DNA from: Endozoicomonas montiporae CL-33
GTDB taxonomy: Bacteria; Pseudomonadota; Gammaproteobacteria; Pseudomonadales; Endozoicomonadaceae
DNA: 64,000 nt
Direction of reading: 5' to 3'
NCBI RefSeq assembly: GCF_001583435.1
Contig: NZ_CP013251.1
Location: forward strand, 373,501 to 437,500
Position numbers and translations under genes: made by a program. Positions 9,505-19,220 of this stretch are shown in pieces (positions within the stretch are counted from its first letter, which is position 1; each line of letters starts with the position of its first letter). The notes under the pieces were generated by a model. The model was not told where the DNA came from. It saw only the letters and a program-made list of their open reading frames with translations, and did not search any database.

Positions 9505-12393
9505 TCAGTCGCTTTTTTCTTGCGCTATAGGCATCTGCGCCGGAATCAACACATACACACCCATTACATCTACCGGCAGAATGGGCTGAACCTTATAACT
9601 ACCTTTTGCATCCGCAGCGGTTCGCACACGACGATGATCACTTAACAACTGCTCAGCTTTATCTTTTGCCAGCTCATTCAACTGAGCTTCAAGCTGAGGT
9701 ACTTGCTGAATGGCTGTGCTGACATGTCGTTCAACCAGGGGTGGCGGCATATTGCGAACAGGTCTGGCATTTAACAGCTCTCTGGCTTCCTGACCTTTCA
9801 GGACAGAATCTGCTGATGAGCCTTCCAGTGCCAGTGCCATTGGCTCTTCACAAAGTAATATCTGTTCTGAACCTGGGCGGGAAATCATTAACTGAGTTCT
9901 CAGACGCAATAGCAACAAGGTTGTTTTGGTGCTGACAGAGTCGGTGAAAACAGAGCCGCATCGTGCAACAGAAAAAGTCGCCATAGCATCTTCTTCATGA
10001 GCGCCTTCGCTTAGGGCTGTTTCCAGCATATGGTCAGCCAGAATGCCAACCAGAGGATGAGTCCTGTGGATAAATGTGGCACCCGGCTTTGGCGGGTAGT
10101 GGAAATCTATACGTGGCGTGCCTGTTACGCTTTCAGCTGCCAGTCTTTCCTGCAAGCTTTCTGGCAGGGCTTCTGTTGGTAGTTTGTAGCCCTTATCCGT
10201 TTCTTCCAAAGCCGCATTCAGCTGATGACAGGCTGCGGTGACAAAGCGTTTAACATCGTCTTCACCACCCAGGACTGCCATGGTTTTGTTCCATTCCGGA
10301 AGCACGTCTTCTGGCTTTAAGCGGTGCTGGGCAAAGATGGTACGGTTTCTCTTGGCTTTTTCATAAGCCGAATTCCAGACAGCTTCCAGCTCTTCTTCAA
10401 CATCACCAAACAAGCTGGCCTGAGCCGTACCCTGCACAGAGTCTTTACCGGCAGCAGCTCCCTGACGTAACAGTACTGATTCCATCAATGCCTGAGAAAT
10501 ACGGTTATCATCATCCGGCATTGGCACGGACACGCCTAGCTCTTTGCGGATGGCATCAGCTTTACGAAGAATAACTTTTAAAACAGCACCATCTACGGGG
10601 TTATCCTGCCCATAAAGCATGGTAGCACGAACCACTTCAGCCGACTGACCAAAACGATCTACACGACCTTCACGCTGTTCATGGCGGGTTGGGTTCCAGG
10701 ACAGGTCGTAATGCACGACCGCAGTAAAGTATTCCTGAAGGTTAATACCTTCTGATAAACAGTCTGTTGCCACCAGAATCCGCTGTTCTCCATTGGCTTC
10801 TCCATCGACCATGGCATGAACTCTTTCTTCACGTTCAACCGGAGTCAGTTCACCTGTTACCGCTTCGATGGTGGCTTTTTTGAATGTCTTTTTTAACTCT
10901 TCAGCAAGATAGTGTGCTGTAGCAATGTAACGGCAGAAAACCACAGGCTGAAAACCTTCTTTGACCAGCCCTTTCAGGTGTTTGACCAGTGCTTTGAGTT
11001 TCGGGTCATTGGCAGCACCGTGCAGACCGGATGCCTGATCAATCAGTGAATGAAGTGTCTGGCTATCAGAAGTGTTGGCTCCCGGTTCGATATCGTCAGC
11101 CGACAGAGCTTCTTCTGTTCCGTCAAAAACTCGTTCCTGTGCCATTTCTTCAAATTGATCGAGATTAAAATCCTGATCGCCACTGTTGGCAGCAACTAAA
11201 CGGGTTCTGAGAGCACTGACCGCCGCTGAAGGAGAAGATGAAACACAACGCAGTAATGCCAAAGCAGCCCACCAATTAATGCGCTGTTGTCGTTTGTCGT
11301 CCTCACCTGCAGACTCAACCAGTTCACGGGCATAGTCCATAACCGAGCGGAACAAATCTCCCCAGTCACCGGTCAGGGTATAGGTGATTTCGGTGGTTTC
11401 CCTGTCCGGAAACAGTGATGAATCATCCTGCCATTCTTCGATATCCGGACGTCGCCTTTGTACGAAGTGCTCAGCAAGTTTCTGGCGTAAAGGGTTGCGG
11501 GCATCTTTAACGCCATCTTTAAGATTGATGAACTCAGGGCGCAATAAACCCAGAAGGTTATAAAACGCTTCTTCATCACCGCTATGAGGCGTAGCGGTAA
11601 GCAAAACCATATGGCGGTCTGGATCTTCACTCAGTCCTTTCAATAGCTGAAAACGTTTCTGTTTGCTTTGCATGCCACCACGTAAGGTGCATGTGTGAGC
11701 TTCATCGACAATCACTGCCTCGGGGCAGGAACGGTAGAATTCATCACGACGCTTGTCTGACTTGATGTAATCGAGACTAACAATGGTGAAATTCCAGGCT
11801 TCAAAAATGGAGGTTCCGGGTGGCAATCCCCGTTCCAACCGTGCAGCCGAGCTAGTTCGAACGATTGCAGCTCGAATGTTAAAGCGTTTTTCCAATTCAT
11901 CCTGCCATTGCTCACACAAATGCGGTGGGCAAAGTACGGTCAGGCGCTTGATTTCTCCCCGATCCAGTAGCTCTCTTGCGATCAGGCCTGCTTCGATGGT
12001 TTTACCGATACCTACGTCATCTGCAATCAGCAAACGTACAGTGTCGTGCTTCATAGCCATCAGCAGAGGCACCAGCTGGTAGGCTCGTGGCTCAACGGCA
12101 ATATTGCCGAAACTTCTGAAAGGGCCTGCTCCTGAGCGTAACTTCAGCATCATGGCATCACGCAGCAAACGACTTGCTGCATGAGTGCCAAAGGCTTTTG
12201 GATTAGGCAATGGAAAATGTGCCTGTTCAACGGGCATCTTTTCCAGTGGCAAAAAGATCACTGTTTTATCATCTTCTGCTGCGCCCATCGGGCGAAGGTG
12301 CAGAATCTGATTATTGGATTCGGGCAGAACAATCCATTCACGCCCTCGGGCAGCTACGATACTGCCCGGTTGAAAAGCGACCTGTACAGACAT
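9505..12393 (-). CDS. drmD: SNF2-family helicase, DISARM DrmD-like
   Basis: The 962-residue protein carries the SNF2/RapA arrangement: Q-motif-like region GAGPFRSFGNIAVEPRAYQL, Walker A LIADDVGIGKTIEAG (about residue 125), DEAH box VIVDEAHTC (about residue 228), LLTATPHSG (motif III), then the C-terminal helicase lobe with ATDCLSEGINLQ and REGRVDRFGQ. The N-terminal sequence and the GPFRSFGN segment look like DrmD, the SNF2-like helicase that defines class 1 DISARM. It begins 2 bp after the stop of the giant helicase gene and is followed after 16 bp by the methylase. It is probably an ATP-driven DNA translocase. The family is certain; the DrmD assignment is made from memory and needs an HMM search. 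Confidence 0.8.
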   Translation of the reverse strand: MSVQVAFQPGSIVAARGREWIVLPESNNQILHLRPMGAAEDDKTVIFLPLEKMPVEQAHFPLPNPKAFGTHAASRLLRDAMMLKLRSGAGPFRSFGNIAVEPRAYQLVPLLMAMKHDTVRLLIADDVGIGKTIEAGLIARELLDRGEIKRLTVLCPPHLCEQWQDELEKRFNIRAAIVRTSSAARLERGLPPGTSIFEAWNFTIVSLDYIKSDKRRDEFYRSCPEAVIVDEAHTCTLRGGMQSKQKRFQLLKGLSEDPDRHMVLLTATPHSGDEEAFYNLLGLLRPEFINLKDGVKDARNPLRQKLAEHFVQRRRPDIEEWQDDSSLFPDRETTEITYTLTGDWGDLFRSVMDYARELVESAGEDDKRQQRINWWAALALLRCVSSSPSAAVSALRTRLVAANSGDQDFNLDQFEEMAQERVFDGTEEALSADDIEPGANTSDSQTLHSLIDQASGLHGAANDPKLKALVKHLKGLVKEGFQPVVFCRYIATAHYLAEELKKTFKKATIEAVTGELTPVEREERVHAMVDGEANGEQRILVATDCLSEGINLQEYFTAVVHYDLSWNPTRHEQREGRVDRFGQSAEVVRATMLYGQDNPVDGAVLKVILRKADAIRKELGVSVPMPDDDNRISQALMESVLLRQGAAAGKDSVQGTAQASLFGDVEEELEAVWNSAYEKAKRNRTIFAQHRLKPEDVLPEWNKTMAVLGGEDDVKRFVTAACHQLNAALEETDKGYKLPTEALPESLQERLAAESVTGTPRIDFHYPPKPGATFIHRTHPLVGILADHMLETALSEGAHEEDAMATFSVARCGSVFTDSVSTKTTLLLLRLRTQLMISRPGSEQILLCEEPMALALEGSSADSVLKGQEARELLNARPVRNMPPPLVERHVSTAIQQVPQLEAQLNELAKDKAEQLLSDHRRVRTAADAKGSYKVQPILPVDVMGVYVLIPAQMPIAQEKSD

Positions 12394-12395
12394 GC

Positions 12396-15300
12396 TCAGG
12401 ATTCCCGTTTATCTTCAAAAGAGTTAATTTCACCAAAGAGGTAGCTGTGCTCGGAGAACAGGTCGAGCCATTTGTTCTTCTCTTTGGTAAATCGAATAAC
12501 GATAAAGCCTGCGTCTTCCAGTTTTCTGGTAATTGCTTCGTCTTTTTCTTTCTGGCTGGCATTTTCATGATGCGGTCCATCAATATAGATGGCGGCCTGA
12601 TACTCATCGTAATAAAAGTCAGGACAGGTTCCATGAGCCTCAAGGGTTTTCTGGGCTTCATCCGGTTCCTTTAATCCCAGTTCACGAACCTTTTCCAGCC
12701 AGGCTTTTTCCAGAGAACTTCCGGAAAGTCTGTCCAACTCATCGCTGTGAGGCGTAATGCGCTGAGACTTTGCGTTGACCAACTGGCACAGAATTTCTAC
12801 GACTTCACGCTCATGCTCCTGATCCTTTCTGTCAATCAGATCATGGTCAGGCTGGTTGTAGTAGCTGAGCAGGCAACGATAACAACCTGCCTCACAGGAG
12901 TCTTTGTGGGTGTGATGCTCCTGAATATTGTCTAAAGACCAGGGCTTGTCTTCATCCACTCGTTCAAAGTGACAAATCTTTAAAGCCTGCTCAGCTACCT
13001 GGCTCATTGCCTGAGGATCATTTGCCAGCCTTGTCAGTACGCCTGCTCCGCCTTCTGCAGCCTCATAGAATAAAATGGCACGACGATTATCTCTGCGAGG
13101 CAGAGGTTCAGACATAAGCTCCGATTCTTCCAGCTGGAATACCGCTTCAATGCCTCGCTTGAGCGCGTACTGAAGCGTGGTCATTGTGACTTCACCCGGT
13201 TGTACCGGAGGCCTCAGGATCAGGATATTCCGACGATCCTCGACATAAGGCACAATGCGTTCTGGCGGAGTTTTATCATCCGGTTCTTTGGAGTCTTTTT
13301 TGTCTTTATCATCAGGCTCTGCTTCCCAGAAGCCTGTGATTGGATTGATGTTGAAACCAAGCACGGTTTTATCTTTGCGACGACGCCATCCAAGGTTCAT
13401 TCGCCATACTGTGGCTGATGGCGCGTACTGAGCTTCCATAACAGCTTCGTCATCTAACAGAAACTCGGTTCGATCCCGACGCAGGCCACGACCATTGACA
13501 GCAAACTGTACTGTGGTTTGCATTTCATAGCCCTGGCGTAATCTTTCCTCTTCATCTGCGGTGATTCGCTCAACACGCTTTGTACTGACGTTTTCGATGC
13601 GATAGAGGTTTGGAATTTTTACTTCGCCTTCCAATAATTCATTGCAGGAAGCACAAAGGTCCAGGCTTCGCTGTTCACGGAAATGACCGTAACCACAACT
13701 TGGACAAACCCGCGCGTAGTCTTTGCTGAGTTGAGCACCTTCGGCAATCTGGTCAGGATCAGAAATACTGAGAATGGCTTTGTGAACCTTGTACTGACTG
13801 CCTTCATGGTAAATGCGGCTTTGTGGACCAAATTCAGCCAAAGCAAGAAAGCGTGGTCGGCTCAGGAAGTTTTCACGACCAATTTTGCCCTTTCTGGCAG
13901 GGATATATGCCATTAATGGCAGGCGTGGGAAGTTGTATCCGGGCAGGAATCCTTGCGATGCCAGATAGCGATAGGTGTAGAAATCAGAGTTTACACGGGC
14001 GTTTTCAGCCAGCAGTAAGTTTCTCTGCCTGTAAGCTTCATCGTAACGTTGCTTGGCATCCTTCCGCTCTCTTTCTGTGGCTGCTGCATTTGTGGATACC
14101 TTGTGGTTGAGATCCATTTGCAGAGTGGTTGCTTTATACAGTTCACGCCAGCGATTAAGAGCATGATCAAATTGACCAAAGGCTCCGGCAACACAGTTTT
14201 CGAGCCAGGTGTCGTTATACCATGGGGCGGTTTGCTCGGTAAGCTCGCTCTTCAACATACTGATGATTCGAATCGCACGACTATGGGTTTTCTTTTGAAC
14301 CTCATTGCGATCCATGTTGTCAGCAAGCTCCTGACGTAATGGCTTGGTATCCTGCTCCATATCCAATAGAGCTTTGATGCTGTTATCCAGCTTCTGTCCT
14401 GTTTCGGATAGCCAGACGGCGTGCAGATGGCTTTCGATAAGCTCACGGTTAGAGAGGTCAAGGTTAGGCGCTTTAACCTGACCATGAACCATGCGAACCG
14501 GATCTTCAAAAAAGTACTGATCGTGTGGACTTTGCGCTGCACAGTAGGTGATAACTAATGCTGGCTGACCAGAACGACCTGCACGACCACTACGCTGGGC
14601 ATAGTTAGCAGGTGTTGGCGGCACATTTCGCATGTATACCGTATTCAGGCTGGAAATATCTACACCAAGCTCCATGGTTGGGGAGCAGAACATAAGTGGT
14701 AGTTCCGGATACTTGCCTTTTTCACTGCGGAATTTAGCTTCACGCTCCAGCCGGTCTTCCATATCTACCTGAGCGGTATGCTCTCGGGCTTCGTAATCGA
14801 ATAAATGATGAGTAGATTTTGACAGCACTCCCGCTGCATTACGGTATAGATTCCGGAAGAATGGATTGTCTGCAGCAAGGCTTTGCAAGACAGCATGCTC
14901 CTGTCCTTCAGGCACAACCCGCCACTGGAGATTTCCGGAGTTGATTCTCCAACCAATAACACCAGTTTCGATCTCTTCTTCAACCACCATGCCGTATTCT
15001 TTGGCTGCACTTAGAACCGTATTGATGATCTCGGGATAGCTTTGGTCGGTAATTTTTTCATAAGCAGCATTATTTTCGCCCCAGGTGCTTTTCTTTTTCA
15101 GCTCCCGAGCCAGCGTCGAGCGACTGCCTCCGCGAACAACAACATCGGTTATAGAGCCGCGTCTCGCTCTTTGCCCAAACCTTTCTGGAAGCGGTTCAAA
15201 AACCATGTATTTCCAGGCCGCTAAACGTTCATCTTCACTTAACGCCCAAGGCTCACGCAGATAGTTGGAGCTGGCACTTCTCAGTGAATCTCTCTGATCC

Positions 15301-17684
15301 GGGTCCAGATATCTGGATTGAATACACAGGCCTTTTCGCATAGCATCCAGAACAGTTTTCAGGATATAAGCCCTGCGTTCAGGTTCAGCCTGCTTCAAAA
15401 TTTCCGGGGCACTTTCCCAGCTATCAGGATCTTCTGCGCAATCCTGCAAGTCTTCATAAGTGACCTGCAATAGCCCCAACTGTTCGAGGTTTGGATTGTT
15501 TAATCGCCAGCCACGGCGCAAGTCGTGATAAAGCCTGTAACCCAAGACATCCCTGATAGCATTTTCTACATTGCGCTTCGCTCCGCCCTTCAGAGTGAGA
15601 CTTGCATCATTGACGTATTCTTCCCGAATAGATGGGTCAGAACTGTTGAACCCCAGCGCTTCATATACGGCTTGAGCAATTGTCCCATCCGCAAGATATC
15701 CATCAGAAGATTTTTCCATTGCGGCCAGCAAAGCACTTCTCAAGATAAGGATTTGCAGGAAGTCATTGAAATGTCCCGCCTGGAGGGATGCATCCTGCCG
15801 GTTGTCCGTAAAGCCCAATAGCTTTTTAGCTTCTGCAGGAAGACTGCTGTCCTGCTCATAAAGGAATGACAATGCAGAAAGCGTCAGCATTGTGGTGGCA
15901 GAGCTACGACCTTCACCACTCAGGGAGGAAAGCCGTGAAGATTCCCGACCGGCAGTGTATGAACTGCGGCAATTCAGGCAAAAGCGAATGCTGCCGGGTA
16001 TTAACCAGCCTTCCATTCCTGAGCTATCGAGTTCTCCTCCAGGATTGACTGCCAGTTTGTTCGGCTTGTGCTTTTTGTAGGTGGATTTCAGCCTTGGCTC
16101 ATCTTTCGTGAAATCCATCCAGTTTTCGGGGTAGCTATCAACAGCATCTTCATCCCAGATGCGACCATCGCTATCCGGCATAAGGAATGCGTGTTGAGTA
16201 TCATCATCTTCAAGAGCCCGTTCATCTAGGTTACGAGGATCAAGGGAACCCACTGCTCCATTGGATGCATTCCAGACTGGGTAGTAGTCCTGACCACACT
16301 CCCGACAAAAATGAACATTGAAAAGACGCTTCTGACGCTCTGTGCCCGGAGCATATTTCTGGCCATCAAGAGTGATGTGGCGATGACCTTCCGGTTCGAG
16401 TGTTGTATAAGCTGTTCCGGCACCAGAGATAAACTGGTGCAAACGGAATGCGAACAGGCTCTTTCCTTTATCATTCTGGCAACGATAAGCATTCAGCAAA
16501 AACTCTTCCAGCCAAGGTTTGCAATGCTTTTCGTCCTGCTCTGTATCGGCTGCGAGTTGTTCTGCAGCCTGAGCCAGCGTTATAGGCTTGGCTCGAACCC
16601 ATTTATCGTCTTCCTTAGTCAATCCCAAGGTAAGCTCTACCCAGACAGAAGCTGGATGCTTGACCATCTCTGCATAGGAAGCATCAGGTACATTTTCTGA
16701 CAAAGCTTGCTGCAAGTCTGAGAGGATATCGTCTTTACCGATTGAATCAGGCGTAACCCTTTGCAATGTTTCAGTGATGATATTTTCTGGTTTAACAGCT
16801 CCACCAAACAAACGGCTTGCTACATCTGAAACAACTTTATTTCGTTCTTCTGCCGTACCATCTGTTGCCATCGTGGCAGAAGTGCCAATGCACAACAGTT
16901 TTTCGTTTAATGCTTCTCTTACCCTGCGGACAAGCAAGGCAACATCAGCACCTTGCCTGCCACGGTAAGTGTGCAACTCATCAAGAACTAGAAATTCCAA
17001 ACCTTTGGCATTTCTGATAACCGCTTTATCCTTGTCATCCTGACGAATCATCAGCAACTCAAGCATCATGAAGTTAGTCAGAAGGATGTCTGGCGGATTA
17101 CTGGCAATACGATTTCGCTCTTCCTCTGATTCCTGACCGGTATAGCGGCCAAAGGTTACTGGCTCACTGCCTTTTGTGTAATCACCAAGAAATTTCCCGA
17201 GCTCTTCCAGCTGGCTATTTGCCAGTGCGTTCATCGGATAGATAATGATTGCCCGGGTTTTGGGTTCACTATTCCTTTCTTTAGCTTTCAGGATTGCATC
17301 AACAATAGGGATGAAATACGACAGAGACTTACCAGATCCAGTACCAGTAGTCAGCACGTAGCTTTCTCCTGCCTGAGCTCTTTGGATCGCTTCCTGTTGG
17401 TGATGATGCAGAGTTAATGAGACTCCCATTGAACCTGTATCTTTTCCGGCTCTGAAAATCTGTCCACACTCGGAATGTAGTATGCCTTTAGCTACTAACT
17501 GCTCAACAGAGCTTCCTGCCTTAAAGCTTGGATTCACCTGTATCAGCGGGGCGGGCCAGTAAAGCTGCTCCTGATGAATTTTTTCAACAAATGAACGAAT
17601 ATCGTCCGCTTTTATTTTGCAGAAGCTACGGGAGAATTCGGAGTATTGAGAAATCAGGTGTTCCCTGAATTTGAAAGCATCCAT
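12396..17684 (-). CDS. Giant DEAD/DEAH helicase with DUF1998 and nuclease-like C-terminus
   Basis: This 1762-residue protein has Walker A VLTTGTGSGKSLSYF (residues 110-124), a DELH box FLVLDELHTYRG (about residue 230), and a second helicase lobe with MFCSPTMELGVDIS and QRSGRAGRSGQ. The C-terminal third has DUF1998 features: YEAAEGGAGVLTRL and a cysteine cluster CEAGCYRCLLSYYNQPDHD. The last 120 residues (CPDFYYDEYQAAIYIDGPHH, then an acidic helix and VIRFTKE) resemble the Vsr/DUF559 type of PD-(D/E)XK nuclease fold. In DISARM the helicase (DrmA) and DUF1998 protein (DrmB) are separate; Druantia DruE and MrfA join the two. Here a possible nuclease is added. It starts 5 bp after the small HTH gene. 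Probable role: main DNA-processing motor of the defence system. Confidence 0.8.
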   Translation of the reverse strand: MDAFKFREHLISQYSEFSRSFCKIKADDIRSFVEKIHQEQLYWPAPLIQVNPSFKAGSSVEQLVAKGILHSECGQIFRAGKDTGSMGVSLTLHHHQQEAIQRAQAGESYVLTTGTGSGKSLSYFIPIVDAILKAKERNSEPKTRAIIIYPMNALANSQLEELGKFLGDYTKGSEPVTFGRYTGQESEEERNRIASNPPDILLTNFMMLELLMIRQDDKDKAVIRNAKGLEFLVLDELHTYRGRQGADVALLVRRVREALNEKLLCIGTSATMATDGTAEERNKVVSDVASRLFGGAVKPENIITETLQRVTPDSIGKDDILSDLQQALSENVPDASYAEMVKHPASVWVELTLGLTKEDDKWVRAKPITLAQAAEQLAADTEQDEKHCKPWLEEFLLNAYRCQNDKGKSLFAFRLHQFISGAGTAYTTLEPEGHRHITLDGQKYAPGTERQKRLFNVHFCRECGQDYYPVWNASNGAVGSLDPRNLDERALEDDDTQHAFLMPDSDGRIWDEDAVDSYPENWMDFTKDEPRLKSTYKKHKPNKLAVNPGGELDSSGMEGWLIPGSIRFCLNCRSSYTAGRESSRLSSLSGEGRSSATTMLTLSALSFLYEQDSSLPAEAKKLLGFTDNRQDASLQAGHFNDFLQILILRSALLAAMEKSSDGYLADGTIAQAVYEALGFNSSDPSIREEYVNDASLTLKGGAKRNVENAIRDVLGYRLYHDLRRGWRLNNPNLEQLGLLQVTYEDLQDCAEDPDSWESAPEILKQAEPERRAYILKTVLDAMRKGLCIQSRYLDPDQRDSLRSASSNYLREPWALSEDERLAAWKYMVFEPLPERFGQRARRGSITDVVVRGGSRSTLARELKKKSTWGENNAAYEKITDQSYPEIINTVLSAAKEYGMVVEEEIETGVIGWRINSGNLQWRVVPEGQEHAVLQSLAADNPFFRNLYRNAAGVLSKSTHHLFDYEAREHTAQVDMEDRLEREAKFRSEKGKYPELPLMFCSPTMELGVDISSLNTVYMRNVPPTPANYAQRSGRAGRSGQPALVITYCAAQSPHDQYFFEDPVRMVHGQVKAPNLDLSNRELIESHLHAVWLSETGQKLDNSIKALLDMEQDTKPLRQELADNMDRNEVQKKTHSRAIRIISMLKSELTEQTAPWYNDTWLENCVAGAFGQFDHALNRWRELYKATTLQMDLNHKVSTNAAATERERKDAKQRYDEAYRQRNLLLAENARVNSDFYTYRYLASQGFLPGYNFPRLPLMAYIPARKGKIGRENFLSRPRFLALAEFGPQSRIYHEGSQYKVHKAILSISDPDQIAEGAQLSKDYARVCPSCGYGHFREQRSLDLCASCNELLEGEVKIPNLYRIENVSTKRVERITADEEERLRQGYEMQTTVQFAVNGRGLRRDRTEFLLDDEAVMEAQYAPSATVWRMNLGWRRRKDKTVLGFNINPITGFWEAEPDDKDKKDSKEPDDKTPPERIVPYVEDRRNILILRPPVQPGEVTMTTLQYALKRGIEAVFQLEESELMSEPLPRRDNRRAILFYEAAEGGAGVLTRLANDPQAMSQVAEQALKICHFERVDEDKPWSLDNIQEHHTHKDSCEAGCYRCLLSYYNQPDHDLIDRKDQEHEREVVEILCQLVNAKSQRITPHSDELDRLSGSSLEKAWLEKVRELGLKEPDEAQKTLEAHGTCPDFYYDEYQAAIYIDGPHHENASQKEKDEAITRKLEDAGFIVIRFTKEKNKWLDLFSEHSYLFGEINSFEDKRES

Positions 17685-17689
17685 GAAGA

Positions 17690-17911
17690 TTATCCTGCAG
17701 TTTGGCTAGCATTCTCTTTTTGGCTTCTGTTATCAGAAGCACCACCGGAGCGAACCCAGGCATCTACTTCAGGCACCTGAAATTTCCATAAACGACCAAT
17801 CTTATGTGCGGGCATTTGCCTGCTACTGATCCAGCTGTATACGGTGTCTCGGCTGACACCTAAATGATGGGAAATTTCTTCGACGGATAGCCAGCGATTG
17901 AGTGAGCTCAT
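17690..17911 (-). CDS. Excisionase-type HTH protein, first gene of defence operon
   Basis: The 73-residue protein has a winged HTH of the excisionase/MerR-like HTH_17 type: WLSVEEISHHLGVSRDTVY, then the wing HKIGRLWKFQVPEVDAWV. Such proteins bind DNA as recombination directionality factors or as small regulators. It lies only 5 bp upstream of the giant helicase gene, so it probably belongs to the same transcript. The position at the head of the operon suggests autoregulation. No integrase is nearby, which argues against a classical excisionase role. The upstream divergent gap (17912-18199) must hold the operon promoter; no clear sigma-70 boxes stood out. Confidence 0.75.
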   Translation of the reverse strand: MSSLNRWLSVEEISHHLGVSRDTVYSWISSRQMPAHKIGRLWKFQVPEVDAWVRSGGASDNRSQKENASQTAG

Positions 17912-18199
17912 GGGAGAAGGGCTTATTTACCAGAAACAACTAAGCAGACTATCGAATGGGGGTAGGGTTTACAATGATCTATACCTGTTTGTACGGCTTT
18001 GGCCGAGTATCTTCTGGCATTTATGCTGGACACAGCACATAAATCGACTATGTTGGATGCATAGGCTTATGCAGGAGCCTGCCGTCCACGCTGGCAAAAC
18101 ATTTGTACTGCCCACATACCTTTTCGCACATCCCCTGACCCTGACTTCCCGTAGTGGACACGGAACGATTATTACCTTTTGACAGGTGAGGGAGTTGTT

Positions 18200-18871
18200 G
18201 TGTCTGCTATTCCAGAGCTACATGGCTTTCTTTGGATTGAGAAAATTAAAAAGCATGCTAAGGATTTGAAAAAGAGCCTTCCCGCTCTTCGATATCTTGA
18301 GCGACTTGAAATCTCAGCTCGTCAGTTTGCGGGTAAGCGGGACTATAAAGAATGCCGCAGCTTGCATGAAAAGCATTTGCTGTCGTATAGGTATGTTAAA
18401 GATCAAACTGCTGAGCAGCAATTGCATCAATGGCAGTGTGCTTTTTGTGGGCTTGCTTTTGATCCAAGCTCGAAAGCAGACAAAAAACATATAGAGCAAC
18501 ATAAACTGTTTGAAATCGCATATTACAAGACAGGTTATAACCCTGACTGTTATGCAGTCCGAGAAGACAAAATCCGTGATGTTAGAGAAAAATATAAAAA
18601 TCTTTCATCTAGCGATAGTCAAGCGACCAGATTAGAAATCTGCATAGGTATCTACAAACGATTCTATGATCGATCTTTTGAGAAGGCTATTCTTTGTGGA
18701 TACTGGGAGCAGCACCCACCTTTTCATAGATTTGTCGCAATGACAGAAATTAAAAACCCTCTTCGCCCAGATGATTTCAAGATGTTTCATGAAAAGTTTG
18801 GAATCCTTAAAGGGCATATTCCACCCGGGCATTCATATTGGACTCCTCAAGGCAGCAATTTCCTGTACTGA
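18200..18871 (+). CDS. Orphan protein with zinc-finger-like motif
   Basis: The frame is open from 18179, but the GTG at 18200 is the better start because GAGGGA lies just upstream at suitable spacing (about 223 residues). I do not recognise the family. Near residue 80 WQCAFCGLAFD is followed by KKHIEQHK, which together look like a C2H2-type zinc-binding site (CxxC then HxxxH). The rest is lysine- and aromatic-rich and probably helical, with no signal peptide or membrane segment. It is transcribed away from the defence operon and stands before the Xre gene, inside the presumed transposon cargo. A nucleic-acid-binding role is possible but unproven. Confidence 0.6.
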   Translation: MSAIPELHGFLWIEKIKKHAKDLKKSLPALRYLERLEISARQFAGKRDYKECRSLHEKHLLSYRYVKDQTAEQQLHQWQCAFCGLAFDPSSKADKKHIEQHKLFEIAYYKTGYNPDCYAVREDKIRDVREKYKNLSSSDSQATRLEICIGIYKRFYDRSFEKAILCGYWEQHPPFHRFVAMTEIKNPLRPDDFKMFHEKFGILKGHIPPGHSYWTPQGSNFLY

Positions 18872-18892
18872 GTGGGCAGGAAGATGGAATAC

Positions 18893-19120
18893 TCAGTCCA
18901 GCAGTTGGAAAGCTCTCACCCCGAGTGCGCTTGCAAGCTTGTATATCCCTTTAATGGTAATGTTCTTTTCGCCACGTTCAATTTGTCCCACGTAGCTGCG
19001 ATCCATTCCTGCTCGATGGGCCAGTTCATCTTGCGTGATTGCCTGACTGTCACGCAGTTCTCTCACGCGTTTACCAAACCTTATAACCGGATCACCCTGC
19101 ATCAAAAATCCTTTCTCCAA
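18893..19120 (-). CDS. Xre-family HTH repressor
   Basis: The 75-residue protein is almost entirely an HTH_3/Cro-CI domain: FGKRVRELRDSQAITQDELA, then HRAGMDRSYVGQIERGEKN and a final helix KLASALGVRAFQLLD. The second ATG (19102, MQGDPVIRFG) is an equally likely start. Length and layout resemble restriction-modification controller proteins. It is divergent from the OrfA-like/cas operon with a 100-bp gap. Xre-type regulators are known in type I-F3 CRISPR-associated transposons, where they control the guide-RNA and tniQ/cas region, so a similar role here is a reasonable inference. Confidence 0.85.
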   Translation of the reverse strand: MEKGFLMQGDPVIRFGKRVRELRDSQAITQDELAHRAGMDRSYVGQIERGEKNITIKGIYKLASALGVRAFQLLD

Positions 19121-19220
19121 AAGAAAGGACTATCAGTCGCTTTACAACCCTTAACGACGGACTATGATTACCAAAGTGTAAACAGCCATAAATACGTTCA
19201 ATTACTACGAGGCTTGCGGC
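19121..19220. promoter_or_regulatory. Divergent control region between xre and the cas operon, with direct repeat
   Basis: The 100-bp gap separates two divergent genes. It contains GGACTATCA at 19128-19136 and GGACTATGA at 19159-19167, 31 bp apart (about three helical turns), a plausible pair of Xre operator sites. The second copy contains TATGAT, which could serve as a -10 box for rightward transcription. Binding is inferred only from position. Confidence 0.35.

Noticed and set aside
1..17684. BREX assignment for the defence operon
   Set aside because: No PglZ, BrxC or BrxL homologue is present in the visible genes.
17912..19220. Search for cas3 or tnsABC upstream of cas5
   Set aside because: Only the orphan zinc-finger-like gene and the Xre gene occur here; neither resembles Cas3 or Tns proteins.
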